The notes beneath the pieces were generated by a model, which searched no databases, was not told the DNA's origin, and was given only the letters and a program-made list of their open reading frames with translations. The position numbers and the translations under genes are program-made. DNA of 64,000 bases from NCBI RefSeq assembly GCF_003003005.1, contig NZ_PVTR01000015.1:1-64000 (forward strand). The letters are read 5' to 3'. Position 1 is the stretch's first letter; every line of letters starts with the position of its first letter. Shown here one piece after another: positions 53,201-62,953 of the stretch. This DNA comes from Mongoliibacter ruber. GTDB lineage: Bacteria > Bacteroidota > Bacteroidia > Cytophagales > Cyclobacteriaceae.

Positions 53201-56200
53201 TCTGCATCCTCCGAATCTGCGTGGAAGAACATTTTGATGCGCTCAAACTGGACCAAGTCAAGTGAACTTGCATTTTTGAATACTGCTCTTGCATCCCTTG
53301 CTTGCAAGTCTTCCACACATAATCTTAGAGACTGCTCGTTGAGCTGTCTTTCTACAGCTGCAAGGTTATCTCTGTCTCGTGTGATTCCAGGAGGCAATAC
53401 ATAAGGGCTTTGGGTAGGTGAGCCTTGGCTGTTTTCTTCTATGTTGACCACTCCTACAGTGAGGTTGGAATTGTCAGGTTCGGGAATTTCAAAAAAGCCT
53501 CTTTCAAAAAGCGATTCCTGAAAAACCCTCCATTGACTTGCAATCAACCTGAAATTGGCCATTCTTAGCACAACTGGTTGTTCAAATTCTGTCAGGTAGG
53601 TCCTCATAAACCTGATGGATTTGAACCCTGATATATCACCTTGTACCCTGTCTGGAGTTCTGATAGGGATCCGAAACAAATACCAATTGACTTGGTCACC
53701 ACTCTGTGTAGAGGTCACCTTGTCAATGATATAATTCCTACCGACTTCCATTTCCCCTGGCCTTAAGTCTATTTCGTATTCATAATAGGCTTCCAGCTCG
53801 TTTATAGTATTGTCATTGTTCAAATCCTCATTGTCTGGGAGGTTTGATCCGGAAGGGGTATAGGGGAGATTTACGTTGGAGGTAATAGGGGTATTTCCTT
53901 CCATTCCGTTGAATCTTTTGTGCCTTTCGAGAATCTTCACATTATTCTGGTCATAGGTCTCATCCAAGTAATATTTGAAATCATCATTGGATGGATCTTC
54001 TAAGATTTCCTGTAATGCATTTTGGGAAACGCTCAGTCTGTTGATGAACCTGTCTCTGAAAAATTCAACCTCTTCTTCACTATCCAATCCATCCAGGCCT
54101 ATATCCTGATTGGCCCTTGCTTCAGGAGAATTGTCGAATGCAGGAATCAAAAACTGTTGTCGGGTAATTCTACCCCATTCTGTAGTAGCGGTAGCCGTTG
54201 GATCACCATCGGCTGGAAGACCGTTTTCAAATCCATGTCTGCCATCTTTGATGACATCCTCAGACACCTCACCTAGGTTAAATCGAAGTTTACCACCAGT
54301 GGTGTTATTTTCATTGAAGACACCGTCAATTACCCGTCCGTTTTGTCCTTCAATAAATGGGTCTAAGAGCCAGAATTCTATGTATTCTATATTCGTTCGG
54401 TCAAAATCTACCTCGGTTGTAATAGCGCGGGTGACCCCACCATAATTTAGTCTTGGATTTGGGAGTAATCCTTCAGGAGTAAGTCCTGGATTGTAATTGT
54501 ACATTCCCCTTTCAGAAGGGAAATAGGCCAATTCAAAAAGAGGTTCTGGAACAATGATGACATCTCTATCCCTGAATTGGAATATTTCCTGAGGAATTAC
54601 CCTTCTGACATAATGATTTTGTCGGTCTTCCCTACTAATATTTGAAGGTACCCCAGGTCCGCTCTCTCTGTAAAAAACATTGTCTATGTTATACCAGGCC
54701 ACTTTTGCTCTCCTGTAGGCATTTCCCAACCTATCCTCAGTGATATTGCTGAGGTCAAAATCATCATTGTCAGTCCTTGGTGTAGCTGCCAAACTCCATG
54801 TTTGAGCGGCTGCATTTCCCAATCCATAAGGGGTAATGGCTGTTTCGAAATCATCAATATAAGAAGCCTGTTCACCGTTTACCCTATTGGAGGTGCCAGG
54901 TAAAAGTTGCGCAAATTCCCCACTGAACTGGATAATGGATTTTTCCTTGGTATTGGTAAATGGCAGTGCATCTGCTAGTTTGGTCAGCCATCGGGATTCA
55001 TCATTGTAATTGGCGTCCAATCCCCACATGCTGTTTCTCAGCGTTTCTGAGCCTGTAGCTATTCTTGTGATATTGGGTCTTTCATTCAGGTATAGGAATG
55101 TACCACCGATATTCAATTTGTCATTGACCATGTAGTCAAGGCGCGTACCTAACAAACTCCGCGTTTGGAAAGATACAAGATCAGCCTTTTCGAAACTGAT
55201 GGAAATTCTCTTGCCTGACTGAAGGATACTTTCATTGATGATATTGACCCTCCCTATGTTGTAGTCCACGGTGAAATCCACACCTTCTGTCAATGGAATA
55301 TTACCAGCATTGACGATGACAGATCCCGGTGATATATTCAGTCCGGGAAGCAATATCTCGGAAGCAGAACCTGCTGTTAACCTTCCTTTGATGAAAAATT
55401 TATCATAACGGGTCACCAATTCAGCATCCGCTTTTGTAGTCCGGTACAAGGTGTCAAAGACATAGCGCTCAGCCAGGTTCCTTTCGTTTGGCTGAAAAAG
55501 ATTCCTCAATGTTCTGCCAAAGGGTTCCAGAACCGGAAATACGAGTAAGCCTCTATCTGGGAAAATGGTAATACCGGGTACAAAGTCAAAGTTACCATCC
55601 GGTGCGGGATCATTTTGAGGGTTGAGGTTATCCAGTCCCATCAAGCGGATCAAAGGTCTATTGGCTACGTTCTCACCTTCCAGCAGGGTAGGGTTATCAA
55701 GACCTGTCCTATCGTCTCTGTAAATTACCTGAAGCTGAAAACCATCTGGCATAATCTGATTTGCATTGAGGTTATAGACGTTTTTCATCATCAAATCCCA
55801 GGTTGGTATATTGATGTTGATACGTGCAGGTCTGAGCATTTTCAAAAAGATCAACTCATTTTCCGGGCGGTTTTGATAATCTTCAGAGAGTTCACCGACT
55901 TTAAAAACCTGTCCGTTGAATGTATATTCATAAGAAACAGCCAAAACCTCATCATTTTGCAACCGTCTTGTCAAGGAGACATATCCAAGTTCGCGGTGAA
56001 AAATAAATTCCGTATCTGCCAGTCTCCTAGCACCACTGACCTGCTCAAAGTCTATACCTCTAGTCAATTGAAGGTTTGATTCTATAGCTGATGATCCTGT
56101 GTCAAAGGGCCTGAAGGCATTGTTCGAAGTTAGGTTTTGAAAAAGGTCATTTGAGCCATTCGCTGTAGGTGCTCCTGTGATGCCCGTTCCAATGTTAGGA

Positions 56201-57435
56201 TTGTCAGGCCTGAAAATTCTGGTGCCTTCTCCCAAATCCATAAATGCGTTGAAATTTCGCAAGGTCTCAGTATTGTTTGCCCTGTTCATAATGTAGACCT
56301 CAACCCTGGTGATATTCACACCTGATAAAATCTGAGGAAGTCCCCTTAACCATCTTTCATAATTCTCCCTGAAGAAGTGTCCTAAGAAAAAGTGTCTGTT
56401 TTCATCGTAATTTGAACCTTGAATCTCAAACTGTCTTCCCTGACTCCCGCCCTCGATAACCAATTCATCCCTTCGACCTCTTTGGGTAGAAGCCACCGCA
56501 GTTACAAAGAGGTTGCCGAATTGTAACTGTGTTTTTACACCAAAAAGATTTTGAGCCCCCTGAATCAAGCTGTTCTGTACAGGCATGCTGACATTTCCCA
56601 ACTCTATTGATTTGATGATATCTTCTTTGAAACCCGTATACTCGAGTTTAAGTTGGTTTTGGAAGTCAAAGGAGTTATTCGAATCAAAGTTAGCCCCAAG
56701 CCTCATTTTTTCTCCCAAATTCCCATTGACAGCCATTTGGATCTGTTGGTTGAAGTTAAAATTACCGTTTTGTTGCTGTCTGATCGGTATGGCTGGATTG
56801 TCTATCCTTCTGAATATGGCTCCAAGGTCCAGGTTGACAAAACCTGTAGGGATAATATTGATTTCATCTCCACCAAAAATCCTGTCAAATTGAGGTGTAC
56901 TTGTCATTGGAAGAGCTAAGTCTCTTCCCGTAACAGGGCTATCCCCATCTATTCCTCTGGAACGACTTCTCCAGTACTCCTGGCGTACCTTGTATTCTTG
57001 TATTTTTGAAAATTCGTCAAAATCATAAATCACACCAGAGTCCACTTCTCCACTATCCAGTTCATTTTGAATTCGATATTTTAGTGTAGAATCTACTTCA
57101 ACTTGAATCCTTTCTTGTGCGGGACCCGTAGGATAAAAAGGAGAATACCTCGGCCGGTAAGGGTTTTGTTCTGGATAGAGTGGATTAGTATTGAGATTTT
57201 GCCACAAAAGGAAGGATGGAAGCATCCTTCTTCGGCTTAATGAGTCGATGACATTGATGTTAAGCGTATCTTGTGGTGTAACAGCCAATGAGTCAGGGAT
57301 AACCACTCCGGTTGTGTCTGCTTCTACTTCTTGGGCGTTAGCTGGTACTACGCACAAGGCAATACAAGCCAACAGAAAAACTACTGCTGAGACATAGATA
57401 CGGGAGCATTTGGAGAAAAAATCCTGCCGGGACAA
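50263..57435 (-). CDS. sprA: Gliding motility / type IX secretion protein SprA
   Basis: SprA (Sov) is the giant outer-membrane barrel through which type IX secretion substrates leave the cell. The 2390-aa protein has an N-terminal signal peptide (VVFLLACIALCVVPANAQ) followed by a very long series of beta strands. Family landmarks include FGVKTQLQFGNLFVTAVAS (about residue 300), TGAIGQRDTLGNV, and the closing RFNLSQ, with an aromatic near the C terminus as in barrels. The start is a TTG at 57435, 22 bp after ruvA. One uninterrupted frame, without repeats or deletions seen, suggests a functional gene. Confidence 0.95.
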   Translation of the reverse strand: MSRQDFFSKCSRIYVSAVVFLLACIALCVVPANAQEVEADTTGVVIPDSLAVTPQDTLNINVIDSLSRRRMLPSFLLWQNLNTNPLYPEQNPYRPRYSPFYPTGPAQERIQVEVDSTLKYRIQNELDSGEVDSGVIYDFDEFSKIQEYKVRQEYWRSRSRGIDGDSPVTGRDLALPMTSTPQFDRIFGGDEINIIPTGFVNLDLGAIFRRIDNPAIPIRQQQNGNFNFNQQIQMAVNGNLGEKMRLGANFDSNNSFDFQNQLKLEYTGFKEDIIKSIELGNVSMPVQNSLIQGAQNLFGVKTQLQFGNLFVTAVASTQRGRRDELVIEGGSQGRQFEIQGSNYDENRHFFLGHFFRENYERWLRGLPQILSGVNITRVEVYIMNRANNTETLRNFNAFMDLGEGTRIFRPDNPNIGTGITGAPTANGSNDLFQNLTSNNAFRPFDTGSSAIESNLQLTRGIDFEQVSGARRLADTEFIFHRELGYVSLTRRLQNDEVLAVSYEYTFNGQVFKVGELSEDYQNRPENELIFLKMLRPARININIPTWDLMMKNVYNLNANQIMPDGFQLQVIYRDDRTGLDNPTLLEGENVANRPLIRLMGLDNLNPQNDPAPDGNFDFVPGITIFPDRGLLVFPVLEPFGRTLRNLFQPNERNLAERYVFDTLYRTTKADAELVTRYDKFFIKGRLTAGSASEILLPGLNISPGSVIVNAGNIPLTEGVDFTVDYNIGRVNIINESILQSGKRISISFEKADLVSFQTRSLLGTRLDYMVNDKLNIGGTFLYLNERPNITRIATGSETLRNSMWGLDANYNDESRWLTKLADALPFTNTKEKSIIQFSGEFAQLLPGTSNRVNGEQASYIDDFETAITPYGLGNAAAQTWSLAATPRTDNDDFDLSNITEDRLGNAYRRAKVAWYNIDNVFYRESGPGVPSNISREDRQNHYVRRVIPQEIFQFRDRDVIIVPEPLFELAYFPSERGMYNYNPGLTPEGLLPNPRLNYGGVTRAITTEVDFDRTNIEYIEFWLLDPFIEGQNGRVIDGVFNENNTTGGKLRFNLGEVSEDVIKDGRHGFENGLPADGDPTATATTEWGRITRQQFLIPAFDNSPEARANQDIGLDGLDSEEEVEFFRDRFINRLSVSQNALQEILEDPSNDDFKYYLDETYDQNNVKILERHKRFNGMEGNTPITSNVNLPYTPSGSNLPDNEDLNNDNTINELEAYYEYEIDLRPGEMEVGRNYIIDKVTSTQSGDQVNWYLFRIPIRTPDRVQGDISGFKSIRFMRTYLTEFEQPVVLRMANFRLIASQWRVFQESLFERGFFEIPEPDNSNLTVGVVNIEENSQGSPTQSPYVLPPGITRDRDNLAAVERQLNEQSLRLCVEDLQARDARAVFKNASSLDLVQFERIKMFFHADSEDAEDGEMTAFLRMGTDYTDNYYEIEVPLLITPKGTRDPRQIWPLENEIDIAIDEIVGVKIDRDNNRVPLNLAFTQDVRQYKVTVVGRPELSLIQGMMIGIRNPGETGGASKSICIWANELRVTGFKESSGWAANAILNAQIADVATISTSIRHSSVGFGGLETRLSQRSLFASTQYDVSANVNVDKLLPEAMNVTIPMYVSLENTTVRPEYDPLNPDVLLSQALDKFTTDADRDFYRSQVLDLSRRRNIGFSNVRKNRNPEKESVKPWDISNFSVSYAYGSVRQSNIDTETYLFESYVGNLAYVFQPKPAILEPFKNAEWLGNFRLLKETNFNFSPTSVSARVDIDRRYMQTQYRNEFLTTDGVEPFFQKSFFLNRTYNVNWDLTKNLRVDYSGRVMAVIDEPEGSRDSQEARDSVMVNLRNFGRTTNYNQQVMLNYKLPFDKVKALDWIGMDYRYGANYTWMTGAIGQRDTLGNVIQNTRDQAINGRIDLVKLYNKNAKIRALNAPKRPSIPGRQSVNAEDTIGTPFTNRLLKFVTMFKDITFRASKVEGTFLPGYMENTGLMGLDRSFMNPGLGFILGGQNPNIRFGLAEQGLMAPSTELTQAFRQNQAINIQVNALAEPFRDFRITFEARKRETGEYSEIFRNSETNPGQFTSLSPNRMGGYSITYSMLRTTFARDDQSNNSPIFSQFVQNRSVIQDRLNAANPGGEFTLNGQNVLTLAFLSAYSGRDPNELELNPFPKIPIPNWRLDYKGLSQIPALREYFASINLTHGYASTYEVSNFSNSLLYQTGLELFNSVREIPGATLTNEFGEYIPIFVLNQVILTERFSPLIGINLLTKDRLNINLEYNTERNIGLNFSNAQVTEQNSRDFGFDLGYTKAGVKIPFKIQGRQEVLKNDLQLRLNTRVVDTRQVQRKIEEPATVTNGNLNLQIRPTIGYVINQSLNIQIYFDRTVNDPRVTTAFRRSSTAFGGQLRFNLSQ

Positions 57436-57457
57436 AGGACCAGTAATTTAAAGGTTA

Positions 57458-58057
57458 TTAAGGTGCTTTTAAAGATGCTTTAATTAATTCTTCTAAGGAA
57501 ATATCCATTCCGGTTTTTTTCAATACTGCAGCGATATTTTTTTCTGCTGAAGATTTTGGAAAACCTAAGGTAATCAAGGCCTGTAACGCCTCCTCTTTTA
57601 TTTTATTGTTGGATTTAATAAAACCAGTTGAAAATTGATTTGAATCCTGCGAGCTGTCTTTTCTGATTTTATCTTTTAACTCCAGCACTATCCTTTGTGC
57701 TGTTTTTGCTCCCACCCCTTTTACATTTTGGATGGTTTTGAAATCTTCCGAAGCGATGGCGTTTTCTAACTCTTCAGCATCCAGCGAAGAAAGTATCATC
57801 AGCCCAGTGCTTGGCCCTACTCCTGAGATGGATGTAAGGTTCAAAAAAAGTTTTTTCTCCACCTCTTCTTTGAAGCCATAAAGTGTATGCGCATCCTCTT
57901 TGATGTGCAAATAGGTGAGGAGCATTACCTGCTCCTCATCCTTTATTTTTCCATAAGTCTGTAAAGAAATCTTTACATGGTACCCTACACCTGATATATC
58001 AATGATTACATATGTAGGATCTTTGTGTACAAGTTTGCCTTTTAAATAAGCGATCAT
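57458..58057 (-). CDS. ruvA: Holliday junction branch migration protein RuvA
   Basis: The 199-aa RuvA binds four-way DNA junctions and loads the RuvB motor. It has the OB domain (MIAYLKGKLVHKDPTYVIIDISG), the helix-hairpin-helix pair LTSISGVGPSTGLMIL and IQNVKGVGAKTAQRIVLEL, and the C-terminal RuvB-binding domain (EEALQALITLGF). Its ATG overlaps the stop of maeB by 4 bp (ATGA). The maeB-ruvA-sprA order is one I associate with this phylum. Confidence 0.96.
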   Translation of the reverse strand: MIAYLKGKLVHKDPTYVIIDISGVGYHVKISLQTYGKIKDEEQVMLLTYLHIKEDAHTLYGFKEEVEKKLFLNLTSISGVGPSTGLMILSSLDAEELENAIASEDFKTIQNVKGVGAKTAQRIVLELKDKIRKDSSQDSNQFSTGFIKSNNKIKEEALQALITLGFPKSSAEKNIAAVLKKTGMDISLEELIKASLKAP

Positions 58058-60324
58058 TTTATGCCTTTGGTTTGTGCGTCAACTACAGCTATGGCTACCA
58101 TATTGATTATTTCACGTATGGAGCTACCGAGCTGTAATATATGCACAGGCTTGTTCATTCCCAAAAGAACTGGTCCTATTGCTTCAGCATGACCCAATTC
58201 AGATAGTAGCTTGTAAGCAATATTGCCTGAGCTTAGGTCAGGGAAGATTAAGGTATTTGTCCTATTGCCAATCAAAGAACTGAAAGGATAATTTTCTTGT
58301 TGTATTTCTTCGTTTAAGGCCACATTTGCCTGCATTTCCCCTTCAATTACCATATCTGGATACTTTGCCTTTGCAAGAGCAGTTGCTTTTGCAGTTTTTG
58401 TGGCCACTTCACCCTTAGCCGAACCAAAGTTGGAGTATGATAAGATGGCTACTTTAGGATCGATGTCAAAGAATTTGACACCATTGGCCGTTAAGCCTAT
58501 TATTTCCACAAGTTGCTCTGCTGTCGGGTTGACATTGACCGTCGTATCAGAGAAGAAGAATGGACCTCTCTCTGTATTCATGATATACATACCCGCTACC
58601 CGATCTGTACCTTCTTTTACTCCGATTACCTGTAGGGCAGGAAGGATAGTTTTTGGGTAATCCTTTGTCAATCCGGAAATAAGTGCGTCAGCTTCTCCTA
58701 GTTCTACCATCATCGAACCGAAATAATTTCGATCTCTCATCAAGCGGAAACACTCCTTAGGAGTAAGGCCTTTTCTTTTCCTTTTTTCAAAAAGAATGTT
58801 GCCATACTTGGTAAGTCTTTCATCATCGGTGTACGGGTCTACAATCTGAACACCTGTTAAGTCAAGGTTATTTTCCTGAATAATCTCCTCGATTTTTTCT
58901 TTCCTTCCAAGCAAAATCGGAATTGCAATCCTTTCATCTTTAAGAATTTGTGCTGCTTTTAAGATTTTGACGTTGTCCGCCTCAGCAAATACCACACGCT
59001 TAGGGTTTTTCTTAGCCCGTGTCACTACCCTCAACATCAATCTTTGATCAATGCCAATTCTTTCTTGTAGCTCGAGTTCATAGGCTTCCCAATCGGTAAT
59101 AATTGTTTTGGCGACACCGGATTCCATTGCGGCTTTTGCCACAGCCGGAGCTATAGTAGTGATTAATCGTGGATCTAATGGTTTTGGAATCAAATAGAAT
59201 CTGCCAAATGACATTTTTGCGTCATCATAAGCCTTATTGACTATTTCGGGAATTGGTTCCTTTGCCAATGCTGCTATAGCTTTGGCTGCAGCCAATTTCA
59301 TTTGCTCATTTATAGCTGTGGCTCTTACATCAAGTGCTCCCCTGAAGATATAAGGGAATCCCAAGACATTGTTGACCTGATTAGGGTAGTCGGATCTACC
59401 TGTAGCCATGATCAAATCATCTCTTGTCTGCATGGCAAGCTCATAAGCAATTTCGGGGTCAGGGTTTGCCAGAGCAAAAACAATTGGGTTTTTGGCCATT
59501 ACCATGATCTGCTCAGGAGAAACAATATTTCCCGCTGACAATCCCAAAAATACATCTGCATCCGTAAGTGCCTCTGTCAAAGTACGGATGTCACGATCTG
59601 ATGAAAATTCTTTTTTGATTTCGTCTAGGTTAGGTCTATCACTCCTGATTACCCCTTCCTTGTCACACATGACTAAGTTTTCTCTTCTTACTCCAAGACT
59701 CATATAGAATCTCGTGCAAGAGACAGCTGAAGCTCCCGCACCGTTGACAACAAGCTTAATCTCTTCGATTTTTTTATCAACTACTTCCAATGCATTGAGT
59801 AGAGCTGCTCCTGAGATAATGGCTGTACCGTGTTGGTCATCATGCATCACAGGAATTTTCATCTCTTGCTTGAGGGTCGTTTCTATTTCAAAACATTCGG
59901 GTGCTTTGATGTCTTCCAGGTTGATACCTCCAAAAGTAGGTTCTAAGGATTTGATGATTTGGATAAGTTTTTTTGGATCCTTTTCATCGATTTCAATATC
60001 AAATACATCAATACCTGCAAATTTCTTGAAGAGTACACCCTTGCCTTCCATCACCGGTTTAGAAGCTTCCGGGCCAATATCGCCAAGTCCCAGCACTGCG
60101 GTTCCGTTGGAAATTACAGCTACCAAATTGCCTTTGGCAGTGTATTTATAGACATTTTCTTTATCTTTTTCGATCTCTTTGCAAGGCTCTGCTACTCCGG
60201 GAGAATATGCAAGTGCCAAGTCAAGTTGACTGGATAAAGGTTTAGTGGGTACGACTTCAATTTTACCTGGTTTTCCTTGGGTATGGTAACTCAAGGCATC
60301 TTCTCTTCTGATTTTAATTGCCAT
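58054..60324 (-). CDS. maeB: NADP-dependent malic enzyme with phosphotransacetylase-like domain
   Basis: The 756-aa protein decarboxylates malate to pyruvate. The N-terminal malic domain (about 1-420) has YSPGVAEPCKEI, TAVLGLGDIG, the catalytic-lysine region KPVMEGKGVLFKKF, MHDDQHGTAI and the NAD(P) site VVNGAGASAVS. A C-terminal phosphate acetyltransferase-like domain (about 430-756; VVFAEADNVKILKAAQ, NYFGSMMVELGEADALISGL) is thought to be regulatory in MaeB. It forms an operon with ruvA and follows the DUF4837 gene by 23 bp. Confidence 0.95.
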   Translation of the reverse strand: MAIKIRREDALSYHTQGKPGKIEVVPTKPLSSQLDLALAYSPGVAEPCKEIEKDKENVYKYTAKGNLVAVISNGTAVLGLGDIGPEASKPVMEGKGVLFKKFAGIDVFDIEIDEKDPKKLIQIIKSLEPTFGGINLEDIKAPECFEIETTLKQEMKIPVMHDDQHGTAIISGAALLNALEVVDKKIEEIKLVVNGAGASAVSCTRFYMSLGVRRENLVMCDKEGVIRSDRPNLDEIKKEFSSDRDIRTLTEALTDADVFLGLSAGNIVSPEQIMVMAKNPIVFALANPDPEIAYELAMQTRDDLIMATGRSDYPNQVNNVLGFPYIFRGALDVRATAINEQMKLAAAKAIAALAKEPIPEIVNKAYDDAKMSFGRFYLIPKPLDPRLITTIAPAVAKAAMESGVAKTIITDWEAYELELQERIGIDQRLMLRVVTRAKKNPKRVVFAEADNVKILKAAQILKDERIAIPILLGRKEKIEEIIQENNLDLTGVQIVDPYTDDERLTKYGNILFEKRKRKGLTPKECFRLMRDRNYFGSMMVELGEADALISGLTKDYPKTILPALQVIGVKEGTDRVAGMYIMNTERGPFFFSDTTVNVNPTAEQLVEIIGLTANGVKFFDIDPKVAILSYSNFGSAKGEVATKTAKATALAKAKYPDMVIEGEMQANVALNEEIQQENYPFSSLIGNRTNTLIFPDLSSGNIAYKLLSELGHAEAIGPVLLGMNKPVHILQLGSSIREIINMVAIAVVDAQTKGIK

Positions 60325-60347
60325 AAAGGTTATTTTTATTAATAAAA

Positions 60348-61451
60348 TCAGCTGGCCTGATCTTCACTGGGTGATAATTCGGTGGCCAGCAAAAGGGTTT
60401 CAATCTCCCGAATAGCTTCCCTATGTGCTTCGTTTGGATAAAAAAGGAATCCCTCCATATAATAGAGTTTGCCTTTTTTGTCGTCCACTATGACGTAGGC
60501 CATGAAAGAACCGCCCATACTTAGGTTATTGGTTTTCCACCCGCCTCGGATTTCGATTGCAAAATTATTGTTTATACTGAAATTACTAAATACAGGCGAT
60601 GGGTCAACCCGCTCTGTGATTAAATATGAATTCCTATTGTTTGGATCACCATAGATGTGCATTTTGGTAATACTCTCACGTAGGTCTAACAATGCTTCAG
60701 GAAACAGTTGCTCTTCTGAATGATAATCTGTTTCGTAAAAAAACATGCTGATGTCTGCCCTGTCTGCTCGTGGAGTCGGTTGTCTGAGCCAGAGAAAATT
60801 ATCTGTGGATTTGGCTATCTGGTATGAAGCAGGGACATTAATTTCGAGTCCCAAGTCTCTACCTGCTACTTTGGCTTCTGAGCTTTTTCTATTGAGCAAA
60901 ACCCTTTCAAGTCGGTTTCTTTCTCTGACTTGGAACAAATTCTGAAGCTTACTTTTGTTGGCTTTAAGATTTTCAATCAATTCATTTTCGTTGTTGCCAA
61001 ATAGATAAATGACTTCTTGACCAACGGCAAACTCATCTTCACTCCTCAATATATATTTACTTGGATCTGCAGAGGCTTGTTCTTTTGCTTCTTTACTAAA
61101 CAGGGAGTTGATGTTTTGACTTGCAGCTTTTCTGTCATCAAAAGTCGTCACGTATACAATGTTGGTTGCCATTTTGAGCATCCTGTTCATGCCACGTGGA
61201 TCTACCTTTCTGACGTCAAACATGCTTTCATCGCGGATTAGACCTTGTACATCTTCCAAGAAGATATCCTTCAAAACATTTCCTACAGGACCGTCCCATT
61301 TGGCTGAGTCAATGGCCAAAATGATTTCACCCACAGCACCCCTGGCTTTGGGCTTGGTAGAGTTTTTGGAACTTTCAGACTCTTCACAGCTCCAAAAAGC
61401 TATTGATGCAATGCAAACAAGCAATGCAATGGTTATTCTTTTGACAATCAT
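60348..61451 (-). CDS. DUF4837 family lipoprotein
   Basis: A 367-aa protein with a lipoprotein signal (TIALLVCIASIAFWSCEES). The mature part has the DUF4837 features GEIILAIDSAKWDGPVG near the start, TNIVYVTTFDDRKAAS, and FAIEIRGGWKTNNLSMGGSF. This family is characteristic of Bacteroidota; its function is unknown, but an envelope location is likely. The ATG at 61451 is used because the open stretch to 61487 lacks a signal. It lies between the lytic transglycosylase and maeB genes. Confidence 0.85.
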   Translation of the reverse strand: MIVKRITIALLVCIASIAFWSCEESESSKNSTKPKARGAVGEIILAIDSAKWDGPVGNVLKDIFLEDVQGLIRDESMFDVRKVDPRGMNRMLKMATNIVYVTTFDDRKAASQNINSLFSKEAKEQASADPSKYILRSEDEFAVGQEVIYLFGNNENELIENLKANKSKLQNLFQVRERNRLERVLLNRKSSEAKVAGRDLGLEINVPASYQIAKSTDNFLWLRQPTPRADRADISMFFYETDYHSEEQLFPEALLDLRESITKMHIYGDPNNRNSYLITERVDPSPVFSNFSINNNFAIEIRGGWKTNNLSMGGSFMAYVIVDDKKGKLYYMEGFLFYPNEAHREAIREIETLLLATELSPSEDQAS

Positions 61452-61524
61452 ATGTTTGATATTTTTGAGACCATTACAAGTTATCAATTCTAGGAAGGAT
61501 TAAAAAGTTTTACTAATAAAATAG

Positions 61525-62940
61525 TTATCCTATAATTAATTTTTGCCCTGGTTTGATTTGATTTGAATTTAGGTTGTTAAGCCTTTTGATTTGATCTACG
61601 GTGACGCCGTTCAACTTTTTGGATATTAGCCACAAGCTATCTCCCGGCTGGACAGTATATACTTTTTGATTACCAGAGGCGCCGGTGTTTTGAGCGATTG
61701 AATTATCAAAAGAACCGTTTTTGGTGTAGATGTACAGTGTTTGACCTACCCTGATATTGTTGGAAGATAAGTTATTCCATGCTTTAAGATTTGTTACTGT
61801 TGTGCCATGGTTTTGGGCGATTTTGCCTAGTACATCACCGGATTTGACCTTGTAAGCAACTCTTGTTCTTTCTCCAGTACTTACTTCAGCATTTGCTTTG
61901 GCGACTGACCTGTTGGCCGTTTGGTTGCTTGCAAGTCTGAGATCTACCGCTCTTTCAGATGTCAATTTTACGGCAGAAGCAAAGTGATCCTTATTTTCAG
62001 TGATGTATTCTATTTTGCTTTTAGGAACCCTGACAGCCATATGTTTATTAGACACTGGTATCAGCCTATGTTGTATGGAAGGATTGAGGTGCTCCAGGTC
62101 TTCTATGCAAACACCTGTTAGGTTTGCCAATTCTTCCAAATCCAATTCCTGGTTGAAATTTATTTTTTCGTATGCAATAGGATAAGTAGGCTCTTCAAGC
62201 ACAAAATTATGCTCTTCTGCGTGCCTGATGAGGTACATCATTGCTTGGAATTGGGGAATATAACTTCTTGTCTCTTTTGGAAGGTAATTGTAGATTTCCC
62301 AAAACTTGGTTTTACCTCCTGACCTTCGGATTGCTTTTCTCACGTTACCCGGACCACAATTGTAAGCTGCTAGCGCTACCTCCCAATCATTGAACATACG
62401 GTACAGAGACTTGAGGTATTTAGCTGCAGCTTCTGTGGACATTTCAGGATCCATGCGGTCGTCAATGTCCATATTTGCTTGCATGTTATACATGCGGCCT
62501 GTAGCTGGCATAAATTGCCATAGGCCCATAGCACCCACACGTGACTTTGCTTTTGGATTGAGGCCTGATTCAATAATGGCGAGAAACTTCACATCATCCG
62601 GCATGTCATGAGCGGCCAATGCCTCTTCGAACATGGGGAAGTAAATATCTTTTCGCTGCAGCACCATTTTGGTGTAATCCCTATTCCTGACGGCAAAGTA
62701 ATTGATGAATGCAAAAATCCTTTCGTTGAGTTCGAAAGGCATACTGGTTTCCATTTCCTGTATTCTCTGCTCTACCTGAGAGTAGGTAAAGTCAGGAATA
62801 TATTCAAATTGATAGACCGGTGAAATGGTTTCTTCATCGATGCTGGCGTTGTTAAGTTGAAACAATTCCTGACCATAAGAAAAATTACTTACTGATGCAG
62901 CGGCTATGAAAGCACTAAGAAAGCAAATTATTTTTTTCAT
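61525..62940 (-). CDS. Lytic transglycosylase with two LysM domains (MltD-like)
   Basis: The 471-aa exported protein (signal ending SNFSYG) cleaves peptidoglycan glycan strands. The SLT domain contains the catalytic glutamate E124 in AIIESGLNPKA, then GAMGLWQFMPATGRMY and ALAAYNCGPGNVRKAIRRSGG. Two C-terminal LysM domains (YKVKSGDVLGKIAQNHG and YTVQPGDSLWLISKKLNG) bind the wall. It follows gatA by 13 bp on the same strand, probably within one operon. Unlike E. coli MltD it shows no lipoprotein cysteine. Confidence 0.93.
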   Translation of the reverse strand: MKKIICFLSAFIAAASVSNFSYGQELFQLNNASIDEETISPVYQFEYIPDFTYSQVEQRIQEMETSMPFELNERIFAFINYFAVRNRDYTKMVLQRKDIYFPMFEEALAAHDMPDDVKFLAIIESGLNPKAKSRVGAMGLWQFMPATGRMYNMQANMDIDDRMDPEMSTEAAAKYLKSLYRMFNDWEVALAAYNCGPGNVRKAIRRSGGKTKFWEIYNYLPKETRSYIPQFQAMMYLIRHAEEHNFVLEEPTYPIAYEKINFNQELDLEELANLTGVCIEDLEHLNPSIQHRLIPVSNKHMAVRVPKSKIEYITENKDHFASAVKLTSERAVDLRLASNQTANRSVAKANAEVSTGERTRVAYKVKSGDVLGKIAQNHGTTVTNLKAWNNLSSNNIRVGQTLYIYTKNGSFDNSIAQNTGASGNQKVYTVQPGDSLWLISKKLNGVTVDQIKRLNNLNSNQIKPGQKLIIG

Positions 62941-62953
62941 GGTCTGGATAATT